64,000 nucleotides of DNA. Origin: Owenia fusiformis (lineage: Eukaryota; Annelida; Polychaeta; Sabellida; Oweniidae). Made by a program: the position numbers and the translations under genes. Under the pieces are notes generated by a model. That model ran no database searches. It was not told the DNA's origin and was given only the letters and a program-made list of their open reading frames with translations. Every line of letters starts with the position of its first letter. Positions within the stretch are counted from its first letter, which is position 1. Of this stretch, positions 12,971 through 23,503 are shown in pieces. Location: NCBI GenBank assembly GCA_903813345.2, contig CAIIXF020000003.1, positions 32,923,151-32,987,150 of the forward strand, written 5' to 3'.

Positions 12971-14574
12971 TCATAGTAAAAATGTCATAACTATGATTGC
13001 AATAAACAGTGGCCAGATACCCGTGGTTTCACATGAGGCTGAGTCTGTACTGTTTCTCTCATCTAGAAGTGGTTCTGGATTGTATACTTCCAAAGACAGT
13101 ATCTCATAAGTCATATTCATCTCGTATAAGTCCCCCTCCTCTGCTAGCATTACAAATGTCTCATATTTATTTGTCATATTTCTATCGATCTCAAGATTTT
13201 TTACATTAGGGAATGATACATTGAACCTCATTATTGTTATGATGGTACGCTTTTTGATTTGATAACGTTCAGAAGGTCCAATATTACGAATACAATCTAT
13301 GTAACCTATAGGAAAAAATGTGTTTCGTAGAAGATTATCCATTTTCTCGATATTTTTTGTCACTTGTAGTGCCAATGTTGTTGCACTTAAAATGGTGTGC
13401 ACTAACTTCCCTTTCATAACACATCTTTCCCCATTTTTCATATAACCATCAGGGCAAGCCACTGCAATACAGCTTGACTTCGCTGTACATTCAAGTTCAA
13501 ACCCAACACTTTGAATTCCTGAAGAAGAACGGACATTCAGCTTTCTTTTATTATCCACAGAAACATCAACTAATATTTGAAATGAGAAAATCTTAAATGC
13601 AGGTTTATCTCTGTATCCAAGATTTATGTGGCAACTTCGTCTCTTAATATCCGTGGGGTTAGCACAATACCAACAAAACTTGTTATGGTACACTATCCCA
13701 GGGACAGGATAAGGGTCATCTGTTGGAGCTTGAACAGGGTGAAGCCCCGATGTTGCGCAGAGCTGACTCAATGTTTCATTAGCACAGTTAGGGCATTTAT
13801 ACACAGTAGGCACACATCTTCGCACTCTGGCATTATTTGGTGCTAAAAACTTGAAAAAACATGAATCGGAAGTGAGAATCTTTTTAACGAAGTTCATATC
13901 TGGATTTTTCACGTCATGGTCTGTTAATATTTTCTTTTCACATACTGTCTCTATTGCCCACAGTTTTGGCTCTTTCACATTGTTACATCTTGCACAGTCA
14001 ATATTCTTGTAGACAACACCTGTTTCTGGATCTACAGCTGGGGTTTGAGGCATAATTTCATCATCATCATGTTCTGGAATTTTACACGAGACCTCCAGAT
14101 GTGATCCATGATGGGCCAAATCACAACTAGATACCAGATACACAAACATAGTTCCGTTTATCGCTACGCATTCATATTTTTCTCTCTCACTTCTATTTAT
14201 GTCGATTATCTTTGTTTCATTCGTCAAAATATTTGAACATGATTCAGTAAAATCTGAGCAGCAATCACCGTAATGAAAGCAATCTAGATCGCAAGAACAT
14301 TGCCCCGTACTGCCACAGTTATTTTTGCAAGAAAGACTATCACAAAACATTGGTGTTTCATGGTTTTTCCAATTGGGATGGTGTTCTTTGCAAGCTCTTT
14401 CTGCGTGAGAAATACTATACTAGTACTCTTTTGGGGGATCATTTCTCCACTTTGTAAATTGCTTCTTGATGATGATGGTGCAGAGCGTAAGTGAGTTGCT
14501 TCGTAAGTTGTCATGAGTATGTTGAGTATTATGTTCAGCAGAACAAAATGTCCGTTCCTTGCAGCGAGAAGCAT
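12971..14574 (-). pseudogene. Somatomedin-B ectodomain protein, copy 1 (frameshifted)
   Basis: This is a close paralogue of the gene at 23,504-25,084. The start ATG at 14,574 opens a signal-peptide-like stretch (MLLAARNGHFVLLNIILNIL). The frame is then lost, because about 5 extra bases relative to copy 2 lie around 14,400-14,430. The rest stays open for 459 residues from an internal ATG at 14,350. It holds the somatomedin-B cysteine pattern (CKNNC..CSCDLDC..YGDCCSDF), two CxxC modules (IDCARCNNV, NKFCWYCANP) and a hydrophobic C-terminus. The downstream frame has no stop, so the break is recent, or a different start or transcript is used. An assembly error at the indel is also possible. The final stop is TGA at the same place where copy 2 has TAA. 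An apparent acceptor (TTTCGTAG|GACTGG) just upstream of the ATG suggests a 5' UTR intron. Confidence 0.75.
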
Positions 14575-16740
14575 TTTGATTGTGTTTGACTTTGTCGCTC
14601 TCAAGCCAGTCCTACGAAATCACAAAGCCATACAATTTTCTAATTAACTCAAGCTAAATGTATAGAGGTCATTTTCTGTGCTGCTCCGTAAATTACAACA
14701 TGGTTTCTCATCTTGGCAATTTAATTGAATTGCTAGGATGAGATGAAACTTTGTAAGATAACAGAAGACATGGGTAAATTCAATACAGATTCATATTTTG
14801 AAGTATACACTCATAACACAATTCTGGAACTGGATAAAGACATCCCTGTCACATCTATTAGTATTTTCAGCAGTTTTCAATTAATTTCAGGATAATCCTA
14901 GGATTTTAAGGCTCTCTGGCAAAAATTGAAAAAGTGATGCGCCCCATTTTTCAATTTTAGTAAATATGGTCCATATTTCTCCTTTTCAAAAATTGAAAAA
15001 TGGATGTCTTGTTTTTCAGTTTCAATAAATTTTGACATTTCTGCATGAATCATTTTTAGAAAATAAAACTAGTATTGGAAGGAAAACATTTTCATGATTC
15101 CCGCTTTAAACTTTCTTTCCCTCTCAATTCCTTTCAAATAAGGTCACTGTTATAACAAAATCAAATATACCAAATTTGAATTATGAAGTAACATACAGTA
15201 CTGATCTTCTCATAAGGGATTTGAGCAGTTGTACTAATCCTACCCAAATGTGAAGTCAGACAATTTTGAGATCATTACCATAAATAGAAAAATCATAAAA
15301 GTAAAAAAAATACTGAAATGAAAAATGTAAAAGGTACACTTTCTAACCCGAGGATCCCTGTTTCTTAAAGATTCTCCTTTGGTGATTCAATTTAAGTTAT
15401 TCTTTTCTGTAGCTTACATCATAATATCTTCAAGACTTAAAAGATCCCCTAACTTTTCTTATAGTTTTGACAATTGAAAATTTAAAAGTCCTTAAAAATC
15501 ATCAAACCAGTCACATTTCTTAGAATTTTACAAGGATTTAGCTTATTCAGATCTTAAAATATGATGATATATTAAATTTATTAAAATTTTTATACCTACC
15601 AGTTGTTAAAAGCATCAATTATTATCTTTTTATATTGTTGCTAAGGTGCTGCAGTTGAAAATGTGAACTCTTCTGTTTCCAATGGTCCCTTTGAAGCATT
15701 TATTTCATATGTTGTCATCATTTATATGAATGAATAAGTGCAAGGAACTCGCATGTCTCGAAATCGAGACAATCTCTTAGAAGTATTTTAAATTTGAGAT
15801 AACATTAACATTTACAGGGTCATACAGAAGTAAAGTGAAGTTAACCATATGAAAATGTTTTTCTAAAATCAGTTAAATGAGAATACAGTCTCATATTGAG
15901 GAAATATATCTAAGTATTGAAATATAGATCTGAGTGGAAGAATGTTAGATACATAGCCAAATGAATATAATTAGGCATCGAAAGAATTTGGCCCTGTTCC
16001 GGCACCATTTCGGCACCATTCCGGCAACAAAACTTTTAGACACCAAAATTTGGCATCGGACCAGGCAGTGCATTCAGTGCCGATACGGCACCGAAATTTG
16101 GCATCGAAAATCAGATTGCATTTTGGGGGTATACATATGTATGAGGGGTAAACAATTTAAAAATTTGGCAGAGAATGGAATATGAGGGTGAAAATATGGA
16201 GTTAGGAAGAAAGGTGAACTATTCATAACAAGACGAGGGTTCGGAGAAAAAAGTAGGTAACGAGATGAAAGAAAGATGAATGAAAGCTAAAATAAATAAT
16301 GAGTGGAAAATTTGAGGAAGAACAAATATTGATACCTCTCTAAAATTAATAAAAGGACCATCATATGTCTTGAAAATCATTTGCATACTGTATTTATTTT
16401 TCTTTATGTAGAGCATAATTTTTTATAATTCTAATATTAAAATATAGTAGCTGCAAATTTGCAAGCAACATCATATTATGATCATCAAACCAACATATCC
16501 TTTATTATTTCAAATTTAAGATCTCAGCATCTGGTTGCATATACATGTACAGTAGCTCTCAAATGGTGACTGTGAATTGGCATATGAAATGTTTTGGTAA
16601 CTCTGTATATGTACAGAGGGGCGTGACAAACTGAACCTACAGGTGCTGTTTTGCTTTTATTAATTAAAGACTCCAGTCTGTCTTTAAATAAGTAATTAAA
16701 AGCTGTAAATGTTCACTCTGACCTGTCACAAAAAGGTTGG
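14575..16740. repeat. Duplicated 5' flank of SMB gene, unit 1
   Basis: Landmarks here recur in the same order after copy 2. Examples are TTTCAAATAAGGTCACTG (15.13 kb and 25.47 kb), GTTGAAAA.ATGAAC with a CCTTTGAAGCATT tail (15.65 and 27.2 kb), ACAGGGT.AT.AAGTAAAGT (15.82 and 27.34 kb) and TGTGAA.TGGCAT..AAATG (16.57 and 29.23 kb). Unit 1 therefore represents the shorter, less invaded version of the duplicated segment. No coding exon is recognised in it. Confidence 0.7.
15961..16135. repeat. GGCACCGAAA-rich dispersed repeat, copy 1
   Basis: Rich in CGGCACC and GGCATCGAAA words and ending AAAATCAGATTGCATTTT. A second copy of about 165 bp lies at 22,795-22,955 with the same ending. The copies lie on opposite sides of their respective SMB genes, so they are dispersed rather than part of the segmental duplication. 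Confidence 0.65.
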
Positions 16741-16746
16741 CTTATA

Positions 16747-16858
16747 CATTTTACTGTTACACGTTTTACTATTTCACGTTTTAGTGCAACACATTTTATT
16801 TTTACATGTTTTACTGATGCACATTTTACTATAACACGTTTTAATTCTTAACAGATAA
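16747..16858. repeat. Short tandem repeat ACACGTTTTACT
   Basis: About six imperfect units of 16-19 bp built on ACA(C/T).TTTTACT(A/G)T, such as TTACACGTTTTACTATTTC. Confidence 0.7.
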
Positions 16859-17159
16859 TTTAGACATTATATTTAATAGTAAGTTTTAGAATTTAATGAA
16901 GAAATGTGCTAAGTTTCTTGAACAGAATCTAATTTTATGCCATTATAATTTTTAAAAGAATTAGAAACTGTTTAAAAATATGCTTGATTTTGGGTTAAAC
17001 TATAATAAAGCTAATAAATCTTTATTAGATAAGTGGGTATTGAAAGTTAATTACATTGTTAAAGTGAAAAGTCAGCATTTTGAAACTTCTGACAAGGTAT
17101 TAGACCTGTGGGTTATTAGTATTTAGAAGATTTTCATAAAACATGATAAGTATATTTCT

Positions 17160-17349
17160 TTCACTGCAATTCAACTTTGTGAGGTTTTAGGCTTTTTGAT
17201 TGACAATATTTATGCAAAGTTTGGAAGTAAATTTTAACATCAAAATATATAGGAATACAAATGGGAACAGATCATGCTCCTCTTTTAGCAGACCTTTTTC
17301 TATTCTACAAATATAAATTTTTACAAAGGATGATGAAAGATAAAACTTA
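17160..17349 (+). pseudogene. Reverse transcriptase relic (Penelope-related), left part
   Basis: Translation gives LCEVLGFLIDNIYAKFG, then an in-frame stop and a one-base shift. It continues with GIQMGTDHAPLLADLFLF, which matches the G.PMGT..APLLADLFL motif of a widespread invertebrate reverse transcriptase family that I place tentatively near Penelope-like elements. The reading stops where a foldback element begins near 17,350. The matching downstream part resumes at 20,747. Confidence 0.7.
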
Positions 17350-18068
17350 AAGACCATATGCAGTATGGCAAGTGATTTTAGACAGTCATATCTTTCACCA
17401 TGACTACTTTCTGGGCATAAATTTAGTGGTCTTTATTAGAGCAATATGTTTTCTTTCAAGTGAAGTACCCATGATAATAAATATATCAATCGAACAATTT
17501 GTAAATCTATGAATAGGGACCCCATGTCAACATTTTTTTTCAAAATATTGAACCTATTTACTCAAAGAGGATCTCCTTTTTCTGATTTTTATTGCACGAA
17601 AAGATTATTCAACAAGGGGTCTAAAACATCTTCAAAAATAGAATGGTATTGAAAGTCTAGTTTTGAAGATATCAATTTTCAATGACCAAAATTATGCTGA
17701 AAACAATGGATAGCACAAGTTATCCCTATGGGAAAATAACATGGGATATGTTATTTTTAACTTTAACGCATTTCAATATGCATCACCTTTTCAGAAGTTG
17801 TTAATATAATGTAGAGGAGACTTTTGATATGTTTAAATTGAGAAAAACAAGATCCTCTTTTTAGAAAATAAGCCTAGCATTTTTTTTAAAGTGCCAAGGT
17901 GGGGCCCTAATTCATAATTTTTCAGAGAGTTCAATTGATATTTTACTATCATGGGGACTTCACTTGAAAGAAAACATATTGTTTTAATAAAAACCACTGT
18001 ATTTGTGACCAGAAAGTACTCATGGTGAAAGATATGACTGTCTAAAATCACTTGCCATACTGCACATG
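17350..18068. mobile_element. Foldback element with arms of about 240 bp
   Basis: The left end, CAGTATGGCAAGTGATTTTA.., is matched by ..TAAAATCACTTGCCATACTG at the right. The first 115 bp of the arms are strongly similar, and a diverged pairing continues inward (AGAGGATCTCCTTTTTCTGA against its counterpart near 17,850). The core is homologous to the element at 3,777. It interrupts the reverse transcriptase relic, and its right end is itself cut by the CAC-ended element at 18,069. Confidence 0.75.
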
Positions 18069-20725
18069 CACTGGGGATGAACTGGAAACGAGGGAGGTTT
18101 TGCCTCGTATCAAAATGGCGGGGCGTGAAAAAATTTCATTCGGTAAGATTTTTGTTTTTTACAATTTTCGTGCTTTTATCCTTCAAATTAAAACTTAATA
18201 TTTGGCAAGTAAATAGTTCATAAGTTCCGCTTTTATAATATGATTACAAATTAGAAATCAATACTGGCATTGCTGAGATATTTACATATCAATTCTCTCA
18301 CTTAGGAAACGAGGCATGTTTCTCAAGGAAACGAGGCAGCTACCATATATATGGTATATAGCATTCTTAAGAATGAAACGAGGCAACCATATTTAATTAA
18401 AAATTTTTTTTTTTATTACTAAACGGGGCCTACAAAAAGAAGCGTCCCTGTTCAAATGCTATTTCTGTAACACAGGAAACGACAACGTTGCTGATATTGT
18501 ATTCCATATGATGCAACAGACCCCTCCATTGGCAATATGTTGAAGCTTCCTAAAAAGCAAAAATGTTATGTTGAATAGGGAAGCAGATATAGACAGTTGT
18601 GAACAAAGCTTGCTTTTATTCTACCTTGAAACATCATTTATTTTAATTCACGATAGCGACATCATAATATTTATGCCATCGACCATTAACATTTTTCATA
18701 TGGCTAATAATCTAGAAAAGTTATGAATATTTCATTTACAAATGCATTACCATTTCTAGCATTTAAGAAAATACAAGGCATTAACATATGACACGTGTTA
18801 TAACTTAGTAATAACAAATAAGTCCATTTATTTGCTACCATTGTAACATATGTAGATAAGAAATACTTGAAAGTCATAATAAGTTTATAATTGTTCACAG
18901 TAAAATATGATGTCAGTCTAAGCGGTACGCATTTGTTCAGTTTTTGAAAGTTGCTAAAATTGCTAAATAATTTGCTATTGACGCAAAACCCCAGACGCCG
19001 AACTCCAGACGTCAGACGCCGAACATTTCCACATTTCGTTGGACTATATGCAGAATAACATAATTGATAGTGACATAATAAGGAACATACAGACATTAAA
19101 GAATACAAACAGTAAAATCCAATGTACACCAATGAGACAATGCCAGTCTGCTCCTTGACTCTGCTATTTTTGTAATATACGTAGGCGAGTCATTTAAACA
19201 GGCAATGCGCTTATTTTTGAAGGAAAAAGGACAAAATATTATTTGAGACATGTCACTCACACAGTCAATCAAATATGATAAAAACTTTAATTTGGGTCAA
19301 TACTGAAGTGAAAAGAAAATTACTCACATAGAAAACAGCATTTGAAGTCCAGAGATCAAAAGAAGTGAATTACCACTTTTCAAAAAGTGTATGTTTTTAA
19401 ATAACTCTTGGACTAAAAGATGGCGCATGGTTGAAAATCCTATCAAAAATGAATGGACAATTAATGCAAACAACAATGCCATCTTTCTATGGCATTGCTA
19501 AAAACTTGACATCTATAAATGGATAGATCAAAAATATTTTTTCATGATCTAGTGTCAACTCTGATGTGGTCTGTTTGAGCTGTTTTTGGTGTCAAATGAA
19601 AGATCAGGTACTTATTAATCCATTGGAAATACTATATGAAGATCAAAAGTGACTTCATTTACGCACTTTGTCCCTTTAATTATTACCATGGTCATTCGTT
19701 TTTTATCGTATCTGGAATTATACTCGTATTCTATCAAATATAGCCATCTCGAGCAACAACAATGCCCCATTTGCGTACGATTAGTAGGGAGGTTTAACGA
19801 CACATGTTTTAAAGAGAAGTGTACGTAAACGTGTAAAATTGCAATCTTCAGAGAACTAGTTCTTGTCTTCAACGTCTTTATTTGCATGAATGATTACAAA
19901 TGTATCAGTTAAACTGTTTTAATTGGGTCTTTGTATAAGTCAATCCAGAACGGAACTATAGTTCCCAGGGGTCATTTCACGTTTACGTTCGCCATTTCTA
20001 AAATACGTGTAGCTTAAGCTCCCTATTAAAATAGCACTTCTTTGAACGAGATTTTTCTTATTTGAGAGAACATTTTGACGATATATGCGCTACCATTGAT
20101 AGCTCGGATAGCTGGCTCGTTTATTGGAATTGACACTCAAAGCAATGCTATTTAACGTTTTCGAAATATTTAAAAATAAAACATTATAACTCCTTAGCAT
20201 AAATTTTAAGCTGCAGCAAAGAATGAATCGAGTGAAGTGCATTGGCATTTTCTGTACTTAAAGATGAACCTTAACAACATGTAGCTTAACTAAATTGGTA
20301 CAGTTAGACTTTTCTTTGCTCTTACATAATCATGTATATCGTGTAAAATGTAATCGGTCGTATGTGACCAGAACGGTGGAAATAAGATCATTAAATGTAG
20401 ACACTATCACAGAAAGAATAGTTGCCTCGTTGCAAGTCAAACATTGCCTCGTTTCATTGTTACAAAATGTAGACAGGTGCCTCGTTTCCTAAGTGAGAGA
20501 ATTGAAATGTAAATATCTCAGCAATGTCTGTATTGATTTCTAATTTGCAATCATATTATAAAACCGGAACTTATAGACTATTTACTTGCCAAATATTAAG
20601 TTTTAATTTGAAGGATAAAAGCACGAAAATTGTAAAAAACAAAAATCTTACCGAATGAAATTTTTTCACGCGCCGCCATTTTGATACGAGGCAAAACCTC
20701 CCTCGTTTCCAGTTCATCCCCAGTG
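18069..20725. mobile_element. 2.66-kb inverted-repeat transposon, CAC..GTG ends, 5-bp TSD ACATG
   Basis: The terminal inverted repeats are about 250 bp long and nearly identical. Both begin CACTGGGGATGAACTGGAAA. The element is flanked by ACATG at 18,064-18,068 and 20,726-20,730. Inside the termini lie several GAAACGAGGCA words in inverted orientation (18,305-18,390 and 20,425-20,480), likely transposase-binding repeats. The interior has no recognisable transposase. Its longest frame (minus strand, 18,704-19,132) resembles nothing known. It is therefore probably non-autonomous. The near-identity of the arms suggests recent activity or gene conversion. Confidence 0.85.
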
Positions 20726-20730
20726 ACATG

Positions 20731-21173
20731 GCCATTTCATATTGCAAAGTTATTTAATAAGACAGATAGATATATTGATGGCCTGTTAAGTTAAGACAAT
20801 CCTAAATTTAAAGATGTTGTAAATAATATATACCCTGTTGAGCTAGAGTTGAAAAAACCAGTGAATCTAACTTGAGTGTACCTTGTCTTTTACCTTCGAA
20901 TTAACATTGAACTAAACAATAGCATATTGTGTAAGTTATATGATAAATATCATGATCCATGATCTGACATGAAAAGAAATAATGTCTAACACCCCCTCCT
21001 CCTCCAATCGAGAACAAATAGACGATTTCAATTTTAATATTATGAATTTTCCGCATTCAAATAGCAGTTTTCCATTGGACCCAGTATCTCAGCTTATTAG
21101 ATATAGCAGGGCATGTTCAAAATATTTAGATTTTTTATGTGTACATATTCTTGGCTTTGCTGAAAAATACTAA
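20731..21173 (+). pseudogene. Reverse transcriptase relic (Penelope-related), right part
   Basis: Resumes with KLFNKTDRYIDGLLS, the catalytic RYIDDLLS motif with the second Asp changed to Gly. Then follow NNIYPVELELKKP, KLYDKYHD, DDFNFNIMNFP and SQLIRYSRACSKYLDFL, all typical blocks of this family. There are in-frame stops and a short insertion near 20,975. Dead element, older than both insertions that split it. Confidence 0.7.
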
Positions 21174-21325
21174 GGATGTCAGAATTGTTCAAGATTGGCA
21201 CTGAACTTCAAATTTCCTCACTTGGCACCTTTTTAGTTAGATCCAAGCTATGGTAGGAATGTTTGATAAATAGAAATCCAAACCAGTCTTAATTTTCGCC
21301 TGATGACCATTGTGAAATATTAAGC

Positions 21326-21477
21326 AAATATTTCATTCTATGGAGGGCAATACCTGTTCATCTTTCAATGATTTTTGCGGTATGTATTGCCCGCAGCCCG
21401 TAGGGCGAGGGAAATACATGATGCAAAAATCATTGAAAATGCAACAGGTATTGTCCGAACATATAATGAAATATTTG
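21326..21477. repeat. Inverted repeat around GGGCAATAC motifs
   Basis: Arms of about 53 bp (21,326-21,378 and 21,423-21,477) share AATATTTCATT, GGGCAATACCTGTT and TTCAATGATTTTTGC. The loop contains GTATTGCCCGCAGCCCGTAG. Confidence 0.65.
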
Positions 21478-21481
21478 TTTT

Positions 21482-21758
21482 ATTATATCATTGCTAGACA
21501 TTCCCTATGATCATTTATTTTAATCAATTAATATATCATTAATCCATAAGTGAACATAATTACGTACAAGTATCATTGAACGGTACACTTTATTTTCGTC
21601 CAGTGTAGTTGTCAGAATTCCCGGGCGGGCAATACGCCGGGCAATACGTCTTTTATTATCCTAAAATTGAGGGAGCTGTGAAATACGTTATGGTATTTTT
21701 GATCACATGGTACTGACTCGACCAATCAAATCACACAATTTCTAGCAATGATATAATA
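21482..21758. mobile_element. Small MITE with TTATATCATTGCTAGA termini
   Basis: TTATATCATTGCTAGACATT at the left is mirrored by AATTTCTAGCAATGATATAA at the right, giving a 277-bp element. It contains GGGCAATACGCCGGGCAATA, which echoes the inverted repeat just to the left, so the two may belong together. Confidence 0.65.
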
Positions 21759-22150
21759 TTGTGTTTTATGGATTACGGTGATGGTTTTGTAAATACAGTA
21801 GATGTGGACCCTTTGAAATGCCTTTGCACTTTGAGATTGGATTTTGTCTGTCCCACATCATTTGAGACTGAATTGTCTTGTATGAGTACCAGTATCTATA
21901 ACTGTATAATTCTAAATTTATTCTTTAATATGATTATATTGTAATGACCTCAGTCTGAATGAAATGTCCCTTGGTGTTATGATTTTGGAATGAGATGTTG
22001 GTACTTAAATGGTGGGGAGGGGGTATTAGACACAGTTTCTTTTTACGTTGGATTATGATTTGGGTGATTATGATATATTAACCAGAGAGATGAACTTACA
22101 TAGAACTATTTTAACACAGTATGGAGGGATTCCTTTACAGCAGCTCAGAA

Positions 22151-22262
22151 TGGTGACATATTGTTATGGTCTCCGTTTTTTGTGTTTGTGATGTTGGTTG
22201 GCGATTGGCAGTTGGCAGTTGGCATCTGTAACAAATTGTAGTGACATTTTGCATGTGATGCC
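22151..22262 (-). repeat. Dispersed repeat family 'TTTGTTACAGATGCC', copy
   Basis: TGACATATTGTTATGGTCTC ... GGCATCTGTAACAAATTG is the reverse complement of copies at 49,802-50,008, 50,366-50,501, 52,563-52,712 and 63,354-63,402. A partial copy lies at 31,785-31,872. Some copies end in a short TATGTCACCACTTC..GGTGGTGACATA-type hairpin. Confidence 0.7.
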
Positions 22263-22539
22263 TTTTTTCTTTAGCTGTGTTATGTAACCATTTTTGGTAT
22301 TTTTCCACTTTTGCATACCTGTTTTAGTGAACACCTGATTCTAATGAACACCTGTATCTTTTGGCACCCTTCCTCACTGCATTCTCAACTGACTTTTGTA
22401 AAAATTAACCTCTCATTAATGAGCATACAATAAACACAATTTTGTGGCTCCATAGGTGTTTAATGTACACACTTTACACTGCATGTCATTTACTCCATAA
22501 ATAAATAAATTCCATTTTAAAATTCATTGCTGATGATGT

Positions 22540-22695
22540 AATTTTGAAAATATATTTTTGAGTCAGCAGATGTGCATTATACTCATATAAATCAGAGAAA
22601 GTTGTAAATTCGTTCAGACACTGAAGTTCAGTTGAATATTCTTTATTTGCACATGGGACTTGATTGATTTTTTTGTTAGCCATCCCACTGTTTGT
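22540..22695. repeat. Segment duplicated at 35,130-35,300
   Basis: Shares ATATATTTTTGAGTCAGCAG, TTGAATATTCTT..TTGCACATGG and CACTGTTTGTTG in the same order and strand with 35,130-35,300. It lies just downstream of the second SMB gene, so the distant copy may mark a third, decayed duplication unit. Confidence 0.65.
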
Positions 22696-22794
22696 TGCAA
22701 CTATGGTTGGTAGATTTACTGTTTTATATTCATGCTAACTCTAACACAGGCTGCTATTTGGTATTTTCACTTTGAAAATTTTGCAGGAACGTCG

Positions 22795-22955
22795 GCATCT
22801 AAAAGATTCAGCACTGTTCCGGCAACGTTCCGGCACCGAAACCTTTCAACACCGAAATTTGGTTACGGACGAATCAGTCCATTTGGTGCTGAAACGGCAT
22901 CGAAATTTGGCACCAAAATGGAGTCGAAAATCAGATTGCATTTTAGGGGTTTATT
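22795..22955. repeat. GGCACCGAAA-rich dispersed repeat, copy 2
   Basis: Second copy of the repeat at 15,961. Contains TTCCGGCACCGAAACC and AAAATCAGATTGCATTTT. Confidence 0.65.
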
Positions 22956-23503
22956 ATCTTGCATTTGCTGTTCATGAGCAACCCATTTGGCTTATTAGAA
23001 ATGATTATGTTATTTGTTTTTTATTTGTCTGTTCCCTATTAATGGTTTATTAAATGACTGTTAGATGTTAATAAGGTACTTTCAAAAATATTCTAAACAA
23101 TACAATTAGACAAACAGAGTATCTTATGCATTTCTAGAGGTTAGGTATAGTAGAGTGTATAAGGGAAATGGTGCATGTAAAAGCCTATTTATGGGGATGG
23201 TATGTCATGCGTAACATATAACAGATGTAAGTAAGCAGTGGGTTACTATGGCAACAGAATATTTAACACAAAATTTATTTCACTCAATTTCAAAGTATTT
23301 TATTTTCACTTTTCATTACATATATATAACTATAAAGTTTATGACACCAAGAATGGTATATGATGACCCATAATTATCTCAAATAATGTTTATACATGTA
23401 CAAACATGTAGCAAGTCAACTATTCAAGAAGATATCACCCTCTATTACCACTATTGTACTTTTACCTTATCAAATCAGACATCCAACAATTTAAGAAAAT
23501 GTC

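Noticed and set aside
18704-19132. 142-codon frame inside the 2.66-kb element as a transposase
   Set aside because: No DDE/DDD-like spacing, no DNA-binding motif and odd composition. Probably chance.
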